A stretch of DNA of 64,000 bases from Nitrososphaerota archaeon (lineage in GTDB: Archaea > Thermoproteota > Nitrososphaeria > Nitrososphaerales > UBA183), in contig JAFLZE010000001.1 of NCBI GenBank assembly GCA_029785685.1, positions 2,282-66,281 on the forward strand, written 5' to 3'. Below are positions 24,494-33,016 of this stretch, piece after piece; the first letter of the stretch is position 1, and every line of letters starts with the position of its first letter. The notes below the pieces were generated by a model, which saw nothing but the letters and a program-made list of their open reading frames with translations, was not told the DNA's origin and made no database searches. The position numbers and the translations under genes were made by a program.

Positions 24494-26281
24494 CTAAAAC
24501 CCGTACATCGGGTCCGCCGGCGACTTTATCGCAATGACTTCGTCCAGCACATGCTTCTCGTCCTCAGTCAGGGAACCGAGGAGCTTCGTGCGGAGGATCT
24601 TCGCCTCATGGCTGCGCGGCATGGCATAGAGGATGTCGTTCTCCTTCACCTGCCTCCCGAGGGTCGGGCCCTGGACCGAGATGGCCACCTCCTCCCCCTC
24701 CTTCGCCTCGCCGACCGCTTTGCCGTTGTCCTGCACCTGCTCGACGGTCCCTACCTCGGTCCCTGCCGAAGACATCAACCTAACCTTGGGGCGGAGCCGC
24801 CCGGCGACCACTTCGACCCCGAACACGGCTGGGTCGTTCCGTCTGAAGAACGCTCCCGGGAGGACCTTGAGCTTGCATGGCCGCGTCAGGCTCGAAAGAG
24901 CGGCCCTCTCGTCCGCATCCTTCTTCGCAGTCGCCCAGCTGGCATAGTTGTCGATGACCTCATAGATGATCGAGGAGATGAAGACCGGGCTCGAACCTGC
25001 GTGCTCCTTGGCCTCGGGGAGGACCTTCGAATCGAAGCCGAGTATCGCCCCGAGGTAGGGGTCGTGCTCTCCGACCACCTGGGCGGCGACGATGTCGTTC
25101 TTCGAGATGTCCCCTATGTCTGCCTCCCTCACCGGGACACCCCTCTCCTCCAGCATCCTCAGGAGAGCTTCCAGGCCGCCTATGCTCCCCGCCTTCACTA
25201 TCACCCCCATGTTGTCTGTCTTGACCACGATGTTGGAGAGCTCCTTCTCCATCTCCGACTTGAGGTCCTGGAACTGCCTCTCGGTGGTGAAGGACGCCAC
25301 CAAGGTGCCTGCCACCACCCCTCCGAGGTCTGGGGAGACCAGTTTTACTCCCGCCGCGGCGTAGGCGGCGGTCACGGCGGTGAACTTGTCCCTGGGGTCT
25401 CGCATTTCGTCCAGCGGCTTGGGCATGAAAAGCGCCTTCACCTTGGACTTGAACGCGCCGTCCCTGCGGACCAGCGATATCGAGTCCCCCACGCTCAGGG
25501 TCCCCTCGGTCAGGATCACGTTGGCCGTCTGGCCGATGCCCACCTCCTCCTGAAGCTCCAAGATTATCCCGCGAGCCGAAGGAGCGTCTCCTACCCTCAG
25601 CTTCCCCTTCAGGAACTGCTGCGCGAGGCCGATCAGCATGGCCAGCATCTCCGGCATCCCCACTGGCGCCCTCGCCGAGACAGGGACTATGGACACCTGC
25701 TGGCGGAAGTCCTTGACTCTATAGTAGGCATCAGACTGGAAGCCGAGGCGGTTGAGCCCCCCGACCACGTTATACAGGCGTTCCTCTAACTCGTCCCCCC
25801 AGGTCGGGGCCTGGTCCTTCATCACCTGCAGGAGAGGACCCTTGCTCCCCTTCTTCCAGCCGCTGATCATGTCTATCTTGTTCAGCGCGACCAAAAAGGG
25901 GACGTGCCTCTGCTTCAGGATGTCAATGCTCTCTAGGGTCTGGTTCTCCAGCCCCTTCAGAACATCGACGACGAGTATCGCGATGTCTGCCGCCGACCCT
26001 CCTCTGAGCCTGAGGTTGGAGAAGACTGCGTGACCAGGTGTGTCTATCATGAGAAGCCCTGGTATCTGGAGCTCGCCCCCCGCCCTGTCCAGAAGAGGCC
26101 CGCATATCGTCCTCAGCGTCTCCATAGGGAAGAAGCTCGCCCCTATCTCCTGCGTTATCCCGCCCACCTCGCGGGCCTGGACCCCGGTCCCTCTCAGGCA
26201 GTCAGCGATTGAAGTCTTGCCAGAGTCTACGTGCCCCAGGATGACGACTACAGGCTGCCGTATGCGGCTTTGCTCTGACAT
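24494..26281 (-). CDS. infB: Translation initiation factor aIF5B
   Basis: 595 residues, the archaeal aIF5B length. GTPase motifs: GHVDSGKTSI (P-loop), DTPGHAVFSNLR (G3) and ALNKIDMI (G4). Domain II, the domain III with KTDNMGVIVKAGSIGGLEALL, and domain IV (CKLKVLPGAFFRRNDPAVFGVEVVAGRLRP) follow. It promotes ribosomal subunit joining. Unlike the aIF5B genes of some methanogens and thermococci, it has no intein. Confidence 0.96.
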   Translation of the reverse strand: MSEQSRIRQPVVVILGHVDSGKTSIADCLRGTGVQAREVGGITQEIGASFFPMETLRTICGPLLDRAGGELQIPGLLMIDTPGHAVFSNLRLRGGSAADIAILVVDVLKGLENQTLESIDILKQRHVPFLVALNKIDMISGWKKGSKGPLLQVMKDQAPTWGDELEERLYNVVGGLNRLGFQSDAYYRVKDFRQQVSIVPVSARAPVGMPEMLAMLIGLAQQFLKGKLRVGDAPSARGIILELQEEVGIGQTANVILTEGTLSVGDSISLVRRDGAFKSKVKALFMPKPLDEMRDPRDKFTAVTAAYAAAGVKLVSPDLGGVVAGTLVASFTTERQFQDLKSEMEKELSNIVVKTDNMGVIVKAGSIGGLEALLRMLEERGVPVREADIGDISKNDIVAAQVVGEHDPYLGAILGFDSKVLPEAKEHAGSSPVFISSIIYEVIDNYASWATAKKDADERAALSSLTRPCKLKVLPGAFFRRNDPAVFGVEVVAGRLRPKVRLMSSAGTEVGTVEQVQDNGKAVGEAKEGEEVAISVQGPTLGRQVKENDILYAMPRSHEAKILRTKLLGSLTEDEKHVLDEVIAIKSPADPMYGF

Positions 26282-26307
26282 ATTCCATCCAGTTCCTTAA
26301 GGTGGCC

Positions 26308-26727
26308 TCACCCTAGCGTCTTGCCGAAGAAGGCCGCGCTCTCCTTTGTAAAGCTCTCGGTGGAATCTGAGGCGTGGATGCAGTTGTCAGTCAGCCCTAG
26401 GCCGAAGTCCCCCCTTATGGTCCCCGCCGCGGCCTCCCAGCTCTTCGTCGCTCCGACCATCCGTCTGACCGTGGCGACGGCATCCCTGCCCGACATGACA
26501 ACCCCCACCACCGGACCCGATGTGATGAACGAGACCAGCTCGCCGAAGAAGGGCTTCGCGTTGTGGACGCTGTAGAACTCCTCCGCCTGAGGCTTCGACA
26601 TTGTGAGCATCTGTACCCTCTTGACAGCGAACCCCTTCCTTTCGAACCTCCCGATGATCTCTCCGACCAGGCCCCGCTTCACGCCGTCAGGCTTCACGAC
26701 GATCAGCGTGTCTTCGACGGCGCTCAT
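26308..26727 (-). CDS. ndk: Nucleoside diphosphate kinase
   Basis: 139 residues from the ATG at 26727; a longer frame upstream only overlaps L24e. NDK motifs: TLIVVKPDGVKRGLVGEII, SFITSGPVVGVVMSG, MVGATKSWEAAAGTIRGDFG and the active-site His in NCIHASDS. It balances NTP pools. Start and the L24e stop overlap as ATGA. Confidence 0.95.
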   Translation of the reverse strand: MSAVEDTLIVVKPDGVKRGLVGEIIGRFERKGFAVKRVQMLTMSKPQAEEFYSVHNAKPFFGELVSFITSGPVVGVVMSGRDAVATVRRMVGATKSWEAAAGTIRGDFGLGLTDNCIHASDSTESFTKESAAFFGKTLG

Positions 26728-26906
26728 TTCTTGGCGGGTCTCCTCGCCCACTTCAGTTTGCGCGGGTCCCGACCCAGCTTCAGGTCGTTGGTTCTGCACT
26801 TGGAGGAACAGTAAGACTTGGTGGAACCGTCGTTCTTCACGTAGAGGGTGCCCGAACCGAGTCTGACCTCTTTACCACAAAAGACGCATTTCTTTGGGAC
26901 GTACAT
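26724..26906 (-). CDS. rpl24e: Ribosomal protein L24e
   Basis: 60 residues with the L24e zinc finger (CVFCGKEV and CSSKCRTN) and KLGRDPRKLKWARR. In many archaea L7ae-S28e-L24e-NDK-aIF5B run together; here L24e starts a new transcript because the tubulin module lies between it and S28e. Confidence 0.95.
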   Translation of the reverse strand: MYVPKKCVFCGKEVRLGSGTLYVKNDGSTKSYCSSKCRTNDLKLGRDPRKLKWARRPAKK

Positions 26907-26950
26907 TTCAGGCTACCGCACCTCGACCTTTCGGTGGCCTTTGAAACTCT

Positions 26951-26960
26951 GGATATAAAG
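26951..26960 (-). promoter_or_regulatory. TATA box of the L24e operon
   Basis: On the minus strand this reads CTTTATATCC, about 49 nt before the L24e ATG, allowing a leader of about 24 nt. Confidence 0.55.
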
Positions 26961-27009
26961 ACGGCGCCTGCCCCCCAGGAGGCGCCTGGGAGCTAGGTCA
27001 GGCGGGAGG

Positions 27010-27942
27010 TCATGTCGGAACGGTCCCCCCGAGATGTCTCATCCAGTGCTGGGCCTCCACGATGAGCCTCTGGCCGAAGTCCTTCGGGTGCGGGACGAAA
27101 CCCTCGAGCGCCTTTGCCAACGTTTCAGGGCCCAGGTTGGCCAAGTCTTCCAGGTTCACGGCCCCGAGGCCGGTGGCCCCCCTCAGCCTCACCCCTATCT
27201 CCAGCTCGTTTGTCTTGATCGCCTCGAGCTCCTTCTCGTCAGCGAAGGCGCTGGACAAGAGCGGGATGTCACCCGTCAAGATGATCTCCTTGACAGACCG
27301 CCCCTTCGCCTTCATCGCGGCGTAAAGGTGACTCGGGGGAGCCACCTCCTCCAGAGAGAGGGCGGCGAACAGGGTCCTGGCCATGGGCATCTTCCTTATC
27401 CCCCTTCGCTCCGAAATCACCCTCTTCAGGTCGACGGAAGCGATGAACGGGAAGACGTAGTCGACGCTCTTCGTCACCTTCTTCGCCAGGTTCTGCCTGA
27501 ACCAGAGCCGCATGGCATCCTGGGACTCGAGGCCCTGCGGCGTCCTCGTCGGCGGGAGCACCCAGACCCCCGGCTGGACTGCCTTGAACCCCATTTCGAT
27601 GAGCCTGTCCTTGAAGACGGTCGAATCGTTCTTCTTCTTTGTCTTCTCGTAGGACTTGAGCAGAAGGAGGGACCTCACCTCATATGGATAGGACCTGATG
27701 AGCTCCTCGGGGGTCAGCCCTGAGTTCTTGAGCTGCCAGTCGAGGCGCACCATCAGCTTCTTGTACACCGCGTCGCTGTCTTCGAAAGTCGCCGGGACTG
27801 AAAGGTCCTCTCCGGCCACCTCAATCCTGCTTATGACAGCCAGTATCAGGTCTTCGTCCTTGGGCGAACCCGGCCCGGATAGCCTGCCGAGAGGGACCCT
27901 CACCTTCTCGAAGAATCCGGCTATCCGCTTTACCGCTGACAA
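27010..27942 (-). CDS. Protein of unknown function, third gene of the tubulin operon
   Basis: 310 residues from a TTG start; I do not recognise the family. It appears soluble, with no signal peptide or membrane helix, and mixes helical segments (LDWQLKNSGLTPEELIRSYPYEVRSLLLLKSYEKTKKK) with a short strand-rich part (FKAVQPGVWVLPPTRTPQ). The C-terminal 70 residues (NLEDLANLGPETLAKALEGF) look helical. It is on the same strand as the tubulin gene, 54 nt after the 178-residue gene, so it is probably a partner or regulator of the filament. Function is not assignable. Confidence 0.7.
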   Translation of the reverse strand: MSAVKRIAGFFEKVRVPLGRLSGPGSPKDEDLILAVISRIEVAGEDLSVPATFEDSDAVYKKLMVRLDWQLKNSGLTPEELIRSYPYEVRSLLLLKSYEKTKKKNDSTVFKDRLIEMGFKAVQPGVWVLPPTRTPQGLESQDAMRLWFRQNLAKKVTKSVDYVFPFIASVDLKRVISERRGIRKMPMARTLFAALSLEEVAPPSHLYAAMKAKGRSVKEIILTGDIPLLSSAFADEKELEAIKTNELEIGVRLRGATGLGAVNLEDLANLGPETLAKALEGFVPHPKDFGQRLIVEAQHWMRHLGGTVPT

Positions 27943-27996
27943 CCCTCCGGCCTCCCTCCGGCGCTGAATACTAGTAGGAGCATCCCAGTCCTTCGT

Positions 27997-28533
27997 CTAG
28001 GAGAGCTTCCGTTTGAGCGCCTTCCTCAGGTCCTCGAAAGCATCCACTAGCTTCTTCTTGGCGAAGTACTCGTCTGATTCCGCGACCACCACCCTGTCTT
28101 CGGAGATTGTCACGTCCCCCAAGCTGAGCGGGGACGGAATGCCGAGCATGGCCGAGAAAGCCTCGACCGACTTCGGGAATGTCGCACCGGATCTGAACCT
28201 GAAGGTGAAGGAACGCCCCCCAGACACAGGTATAGGGTCCAGAGGCACTATTAGTCGGTCGGAGCTGAGCCCGGTGAACATCTGGCCGTGGACTTCTCGG
28301 ATGGATGCCAGTACGTCCCCCCGCTCCCTCTTCAAGGCAGCCGCCCTGTCTTGGTGCCCCGGGTCGGACCAGTCGAGGCCGATCAGGGCGTAGAATGCCT
28401 GGTCCTTCTCGTTCCTCTTTGGGTCCTGCGTGATCTCCTGTGACAGCACATCGAGTTCGCTGTCGATGGTCTTGAGCCTCTTCTGCTCTTCCAGTAACCT
28501 ACCGGCTGCAACCTCCAGTTCTGTGAGGTTCAT
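27997..28533 (-). CDS. Protein of unknown function with N-terminal coiled coil, second gene of the tubulin operon
   Basis: 178 residues from an ATG only 7 nt after the tubulin stop, implying coupled translation. Residues 1-35 (ELEVAAGRLLEEQKRLKTIDSELDVL) and about 65-85 predict a coiled coil. Residues 90-150 look like a beta-rich domain (LIVPLDPIPVSGG, SFTFRFRSGATFPKSV). The C-terminus is a basic helix (KKLVDAFEDLRKALKRKLS). No known family is recognised. The layout would suit a filament-binding or adaptor protein (inference). Confidence 0.7.
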   Translation of the reverse strand: MNLTELEVAAGRLLEEQKRLKTIDSELDVLSQEITQDPKRNEKDQAFYALIGLDWSDPGHQDRAAALKRERGDVLASIREVHGQMFTGLSSDRLIVPLDPIPVSGGRSFTFRFRSGATFPKSVEAFSAMLGIPSPLSLGDVTISEDRVVVAESDEYFAKKKLVDAFEDLRKALKRKLS

Positions 28534-28540
28534 CTCTTAC

Positions 28541-29905
28541 CTAACCCAGGTGGCTTGAGACTTCGATGACCGCTTTCTTGAATTCCTCGTGCGTCAGTTC
28601 CCTGTTCTGGTACTCGTCCTTGTAGGAGTCCCAGGCGTCCTCGGCTTCCGTGACAAAGGGCAGGAGCTTCTTCCCTGTCCCCTTCACATTGAGAAGGACG
28701 AGGGCCGACGCGGGCTCGTTGGTCATGGTGGGTATCTTGACGAAGATCACTCTCTTGTCCTGGATGCCGTACTTTTCGTTCAGTATCTTCTTGAAGAACT
28801 CCCTCTCTTCAGCATCCACGCTCCCGGCGCACTTTATCAGGACGCAGGCTGAGTCAGTCTTCCCCTTCTCCATCTCCCCCTCCTGTTCGAGGTTGAAAAG
28901 AAGCCCATCGTTCCCCTCTTCGAACGCCTCCTCGATGGACTTTATCTCCGAACTCCCTTTCGGGACCAGAGGCAGGAGCCATGGCACCACGAACTTCGGC
29001 TTGCTCGCAGCCAGCCAGGTCCTGTAGTTGGACATGTCCCACTCCGTCTCGCGTATGAATGAATCCATGAACTCGGCTATCACGTGGGCAGCCAGCAGGT
29101 TCTTGTTTCTATAGTCGTGCCAGCCGACGCGGATTTGCTTCGGGAGCTCGTCCACGATGGAGGACCGCGCGTCGAGCTGATTCTTCAGCCTGTCCGCCTG
29201 GAACCTGAGCTCTTTGTTGTCCATCAAGATTGGGGCATCAGAGTACTTGATCTGATAGGCCAGGTTGAGAACGATGCTGATGTGGGCGGGCCCGTAGATG
29301 ACAGGGTCCCAGCCGAACTCAGGGAGCACCCCGAAGGTCGCGATGGTGGCGTGCCCGAGGGCGCTGTTCCCCTTGACGTAGGACATGAACTCAGATGAGA
29401 ACGAACCCCCCGTCCCTCCACCCATGCTGAACGGGACTATGAAACCCCTCACCGGTTCGGGCGAGATCGCCTGTATCCTAGACGCGATGTCCTGCTTCCC
29501 AACGATCTCGTTCCTGAACCTGCTCCTACCCTCGGCCCAGTTCCTCGCAGCCCCGCCCAGGCCGTAGACAGCGTGCTTGTCCTTCATGGCGAAGAGCTGC
29601 GGATATGACTGCAGGATGAGGTTCGCCGAGCGTGGGTCGAGGTCCACGAGCAGCGCCCTCGGCACGAGGGGCATCTCCCCCTTCCGCAGCGAAGCGCCGA
29701 ACCTGAGGATCGTGCTTCCATACCTCCGGAGGACTTCCAACTGCTGCTTCTCTCCTTTCAGGGTCGGCGCGGTGGGGTCCGCCCCCACGTCAATCAGCAC
29801 CCAGCGATAGGCTTCGGCGCCGATACCTACTCCCGCATGGCCCATGCAAGCCATGATGACCGGGTTAGGTGCAAGCGGAGCTTGGTTCGCTGCCCTGAAC
29901 GCCAA
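28541..29905 (-). CDS. Tubulin-superfamily GTPase, artubulin-like
   Basis: 454 residues, the length of eukaryotic tubulin. Tubulin-type landmarks occur in order. MGHAGVGIGAEAYRW (21-35) matches tubulin GQAGVQIGNACWE. ALLVDLDPR (84-92) matches VFVDLEPT. YPQLF (101-105) and GAARNWAEG (118-126) match YRQLF and AANNYARG. PFSMGGGTGGSFSS (158-171) matches the GGGTGSG loop. YSDAPILMDNKE (221-232) matches HSDCAFMVDNEA. FtsZ instead has GGAGGNAV at the first site, so this is closer to tubulin. The T7 region reads EWDMSNYRTWL; where alpha-tubulin has the catalytic Glu there is Asn (293). The TTG start has GGGAGGT upstream. Confidence 0.9.
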   Translation of the reverse strand: MAFRAANQAPLAPNPVIMACMGHAGVGIGAEAYRWVLIDVGADPTAPTLKGEKQQLEVLRRYGSTILRFGASLRKGEMPLVPRALLVDLDPRSANLILQSYPQLFAMKDKHAVYGLGGAARNWAEGRSRFRNEIVGKQDIASRIQAISPEPVRGFIVPFSMGGGTGGSFSSEFMSYVKGNSALGHATIATFGVLPEFGWDPVIYGPAHISIVLNLAYQIKYSDAPILMDNKELRFQADRLKNQLDARSSIVDELPKQIRVGWHDYRNKNLLAAHVIAEFMDSFIRETEWDMSNYRTWLAASKPKFVVPWLLPLVPKGSSEIKSIEEAFEEGNDGLLFNLEQEGEMEKGKTDSACVLIKCAGSVDAEEREFFKKILNEKYGIQDKRVIFVKIPTMTNEPASALVLLNVKGTGKKLLPFVTEAEDAWDSYKDEYQNRELTHEEFKKAVIEVSSHLG

Positions 29906-29927
29906 CGGTTTACCTCCCCTCCCATCT

Positions 29928-29935
29928 TTTTTATA
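29928..29935. promoter_or_regulatory. Central TATA element between the tubulin operon and the VWA gene
   Basis: TTTTTATA (embedded in CTTTTTTATACG) is nearly midway between the two divergent TTG starts: 27 nt to 29905 and 29 nt to 29961. Read on either strand it could serve as a TATA box, so both genes may be expressed together. Confidence 0.55.
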
Positions 29936-29960
29936 CGTTTGTCAGTTTCTGGGTGCAGGT

Positions 29961-30536
29961 TTGAGCTACGACGAATCCAAGGCTAAGGACGTCCTCTTTG
30001 TGATAGACGGCTCAAGGAGCATGGGAGGGAAGTTGCACTCTTCCGGCATGAGCAAGATGAAGATCGTCAAGACCGGACTGTTCAACTTCGTGGCTGAGTA
30101 CTGGCCGGTCTCCTACTTTCCGTGGCCGATCAGGATGGGGGTGACGTTCTATAGGTTGCTGGGGACCCCAGGTTCCACTCAGATCGAAGTGGTAGTCCCC
30201 CTGAACCCTGCTCCGGCCTCGCTGGAGCTCTACCGGCTGGAGGACCTGCAGTGCAAGGGCGGGAGCCCCCTGGTCGACGCGGTCAAGTACGGCATCGAGA
30301 ACATCTCCGACTCCATCAGGAAGGAGAAGGTCATCAAGCTGATCAGCGACGGAGGGAACGACAGGGAGCCCATCAAGACCATATCCGAAGAGTTGAAGAT
30401 ATCCCCGGTCGAGGTGGACGTGATAGAGCTCTCCAACGAGGCATCGAAAGAGCTCAGGGACATCGCCACCCTCACCCACGGGACGTACACCAGGCCACAC
30501 AACCTGGCTGATTTCGAGAAGGCTATCCGAAGTTAG
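29961..30536 (+). CDS. von Willebrand factor A-domain protein, divergent partner of the tubulin operon
   Basis: 191 residues from a TTG at the right distance from the TATA element. The MIDAS metal site is intact: DGSRS (D16-x-S18-x-S20), GGSPLVDAV with Ser in the Thr position, and LISDGGND. The whole protein is one VWA domain, with no signal peptide and no membrane anchor, so it should act inside the cell. VWA proteins bind partners through the chelated metal. Pairing of a tubulin-superfamily gene with a VWA gene recalls the FtsZl-1 system proposed from genome context in other prokaryotes. Confidence 0.85.
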   Translation: MSYDESKAKDVLFVIDGSRSMGGKLHSSGMSKMKIVKTGLFNFVAEYWPVSYFPWPIRMGVTFYRLLGTPGSTQIEVVVPLNPAPASLELYRLEDLQCKGGSPLVDAVKYGIENISDSIRKEKVIKLISDGGNDREPIKTISEELKISPVEVDVIELSNEASKELRDIATLTHGTYTRPHNLADFEKAIRS

Positions 30537-30627
30537 AGCTGAGTGGAACAGGGCCGGAAACCTGCGCCGACCATACAGCAGAGCCTTCTGAAGGCAGGCA
30601 TGTATCAGACGGTGACTGGCGAAGGCT

Positions 30628-30846
30628 TTACTTGAGCTTCCTCGCTTCGCGCTCCGTCTCTCTGAGCACGAGCACGTCGGCCAGCCGTATCGGCCCCTTC
30701 ACGTTCCTGGTGAGTATGCGGCCCTTCTCCTTTCCCTCGAGAATCTTCACCCTCACCTGGGTTATCTCGCCTGCGACCCCTGTCCGCCCGACTATCTGGA
30801 CTACCTCGGCCGGAGTGAGTGTCTCTACTTCTTTCTTGCTGCTCAT
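30628..30846 (-). CDS. rps28e: Ribosomal protein S28e
   Basis: 72 residues: [56 protein letters not shown]. The S28e signature ends the protein. The ATG overlaps the L7ae stop by 4 nt. Confidence 0.96.
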   Translation of the reverse strand: MSSKKEVETLTPAEVVQIVGRTGVAGEITQVRVKILEGKEKGRILTRNVKGPIRLADVLVLRETEREARKLK

Positions 30847-31229
30847 GCGGCCTTCTTCAGCCTCGAAAGCTCTTGAGTGACCTGCTCCAAGATTTGGGAG
30901 CCTTCACCAGCCTCGAGGACCGCCGCTGCCGCCGTCGACACGTCGATGCCGATAGCCGGACCTATCTGGTCCTTGGAGGGCACGAAGACATAGGGTATCT
31001 TCCTCTCGTCGCAGAGGATTGGCAGGTGGGCGACCACCTCAGGCGGCGTCACGTCCTCGGCTATCACCACCAGCTTGGCCAGCCCCCTCTCGATGGCCTT
31101 CGTCGACTCGTTGGTGCCCTTGCGGACCTTTCCGGTCCTGGACGCCTGCCTCAGCACCTCGTAAGCTGCTTCGGAGACTTCCTTCGGGGTCTCGAACTTG
31201 ATGTAGTAGGGCTTCTTGTCGGGGGTCAT
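30843..31229 (-). CDS. rpl7ae: Ribosomal protein L7Ae
   Basis: 128 residues: [34 protein letters not shown] is the kink-turn-binding core, followed by [22 protein letters not shown]. It binds kink-turns in rRNA, box C/D and H/ACA guide RNAs and RNase P. It precedes S28e as usual, but the run is then broken by the tubulin module. Confidence 0.96.
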   Translation of the reverse strand: MTPDKKPYYIKFETPKEVSEAAYEVLRQASRTGKVRKGTNESTKAIERGLAKLVVIAEDVTPPEVVAHLPILCDERKIPYVFVPSKDQIGPAIGIDVSTAAAAVLEAGEGSQILEQVTQELSRLKKAA

Positions 31230-31300
31230 CTTACAATCTCCCAGGCGGGCCAGTTTCGGCCAGCATATAAACGGTTGGCCACCGAACTCGTTTCAACGGC

Positions 31301-33016
31301 TCATCCTGCGAGGATGAACCGCCCTGTGGCGTCTAGCCTGCAGAACCCAAACCTGGGGAATTGGACGATGTCGCCGAGAGGGAGGCCGGAGGCCGACTCT
31401 TCGACGTATCCTGCCACCTCCTTGAGACTGTCCTTGTTGTAGACGTCACCCTCCAAAAAGAGCTCTCCGGGTATGGTGACCACCGCCTCCGAGTGCGCCC
31501 GGGTGACCCACTGGACCTTCTTCGAGTCTGGGATTAGCTCGTCCCCGGCGTACTCAGCTCGGGGGGAAGGCCACTCCGCGGTCAGCCTGACGTTGTAGAG
31601 GTCCATGAGGCGGAACACGGTCCCCTTCTTCATCGCGCCAAGGTCCGCCGACGGGACGAAGAAATCACCCTCGGTGCTGATCGTCCTGCTGCCCATGACC
31701 TTCTGCGGGTGGAAGGCGAGTGTCACCTCCTTGCTTGGCGCGCCCTCCACTTCCAGCTTTGCGGGCCCAGGGACGAAGAACATCCGCTTCGAGATAGGGT
31801 CGAGGAGCTTCCTGTTCACCGACAGGAGTATGCTCCAGTCGTACTCGTGCTCGGTCTTCGTGTAACCCACCTGTAGTGTGAACTCCCTGATCGCCTGTGG
31901 CATGATGCCGCGCCTTCTGAGGCCGTCTACCGTAGGCATCCTCGGGTCGTCCCATCCTGACACCACGCTCTTCTCCACGAGCGGGCGGAGGAGCCTCTTC
32001 GATACCGGCGTCCCCTTGAAGTTGAACCTCGAGAATTGGATGACCTCTATGCGCCTGAACCTCAGCGCGTCGCGTATCTGCGCCTGGAGTTCGTTGCGGA
32101 ACTCGGAGCTCCTGAGGACGTGGGTTATGCCGCACATCTCGTCCTCGACGGCGTTGGCTAGGTCGTATGTCGGCCACAGAGAGTACCTATTCCCGGTAAG
32201 TGGGTGTGGATATGAGATGGTCCTGAAGAGGTTGGTGTCCCTGAGTGAGTAATTGGGGCTCTTCATGTCCCCCTTGAACCTGATGACGTAGGCACCGTCC
32301 TTGTGCTTCTTCGCCAGGAGCTCGTCCCAGACCCGAAGGTTCGCCTCGACCGAGCTCCCCCTGTGCTCGCAGGGGGTCCCTTCGAACCGCAGCGCCTTCA
32401 CCCTCGCCTCGTCGCAGGAGCAGGCATAGGCGTCCCCCTGCTCGAGGAGCTTCCTCCCCGCTTCGTAGATGGCCTCCATGTCGTCCGACACGTTCTTCTC
32501 GTGGTCGTACTTGATCGAGAGCCATCCTATCCCACGGCGGAAGCTGTCGTAGTACTGGGGGAGGACCTTCTTCGGGTTGGTGTCTTCGAATCGGAGCCAG
32601 AGTTCTCCATCGTACTGTTCTTTGTAGAGGTAGTTGATGGTGAATGCCATGGCGTGCCCCACCGTCATGTAGCCAGACGGTTCCGGAGGGAGCCGGAAGG
32701 CGGTCTGCCCCTTCACGGCGTTGGGGAGCGCGGGGAGCCCGACTCTACCCTGTCTCTCCACGGGCGCTGCCGCATCTGGGTACCTCTCGGCGATTAGCTG
32801 CTCCTGCTCCGCTATGCCGAGGGCGTTTACTCTCTTGGCCACTGCCGCTGCCTCCTTCGATACCAGACCCGCCTTGGTCCTCAGGTCTGGAAACTCGGCC
32901 AGGACCCGCCCCACGATGGCCCCCACCTCGGCCTTCCCGCCGTGCCTAGCAGCGTTCACAAGGGCAGCCTCCTCGACGGCTGCGAGCGCCTCTTCCCCCA
33001 GCGATTCTGCTACCAT
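31301..33016 (-). CDS. gltX: Glutamyl-tRNA synthetase (archaeal type)
   Basis: 571 residues. An N-terminal helical region (1-100) precedes the catalytic core, whose class I signature is PEPSGYMTVGHAMA; FEDTNPKK, the KMSKS-type GTPVSKRLLRPLV, and a beta-barrel anticodon domain follow. It charges tRNA-Glu, and probably tRNA-Gln for later amidation as in most archaea. Its ATG overlaps the upstream prenyl transferase gene by 7 nt, placing it last in the isoprenoid operon. Confidence 0.95.
   Translation of the reverse strand: MVAESLGEEALAAVEEAALVNAARHGGKAEVGAIVGRVLAEFPDLRTKAGLVSKEAAAVAKRVNALGIAEQEQLIAERYPDAAAPVERQGRVGLPALPNAVKGQTAFRLPPEPSGYMTVGHAMAFTINYLYKEQYDGELWLRFEDTNPKKVLPQYYDSFRRGIGWLSIKYDHEKNVSDDMEAIYEAGRKLLEQGDAYACSCDEARVKALRFEGTPCEHRGSSVEANLRVWDELLAKKHKDGAYVIRFKGDMKSPNYSLRDTNLFRTISYPHPLTGNRYSLWPTYDLANAVEDEMCGITHVLRSSEFRNELQAQIRDALRFRRIEVIQFSRFNFKGTPVSKRLLRPLVEKSVVSGWDDPRMPTVDGLRRRGIMPQAIREFTLQVGYTKTEHEYDWSILLSVNRKLLDPISKRMFFVPGPAKLEVEGAPSKEVTLAFHPQKVMGSRTISTEGDFFVPSADLGAMKKGTVFRLMDLYNVRLTAEWPSPRAEYAGDELIPDSKKVQWVTRAHSEAVVTIPGELFLEGDVYNKDSLKEVAGYVEESASGLPLGDIVQFPRFGFCRLDATGRFILAG

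Noticed and set aside
24551..25789. 412-codon frame on the plus strand opposite aIF5B
   Set aside because: Antisense shadow of a clearly conserved gene; the translation is rich in Arg, His and Leu with no domain, as expected from complementing G+C-rich codons.
26728..26799. N-terminal extension of nucleoside diphosphate kinase
   Set aside because: It lies entirely over the L24e coding sequence and is foreign to the family; the ATGA overlap at 26724-26727 gives the natural start.
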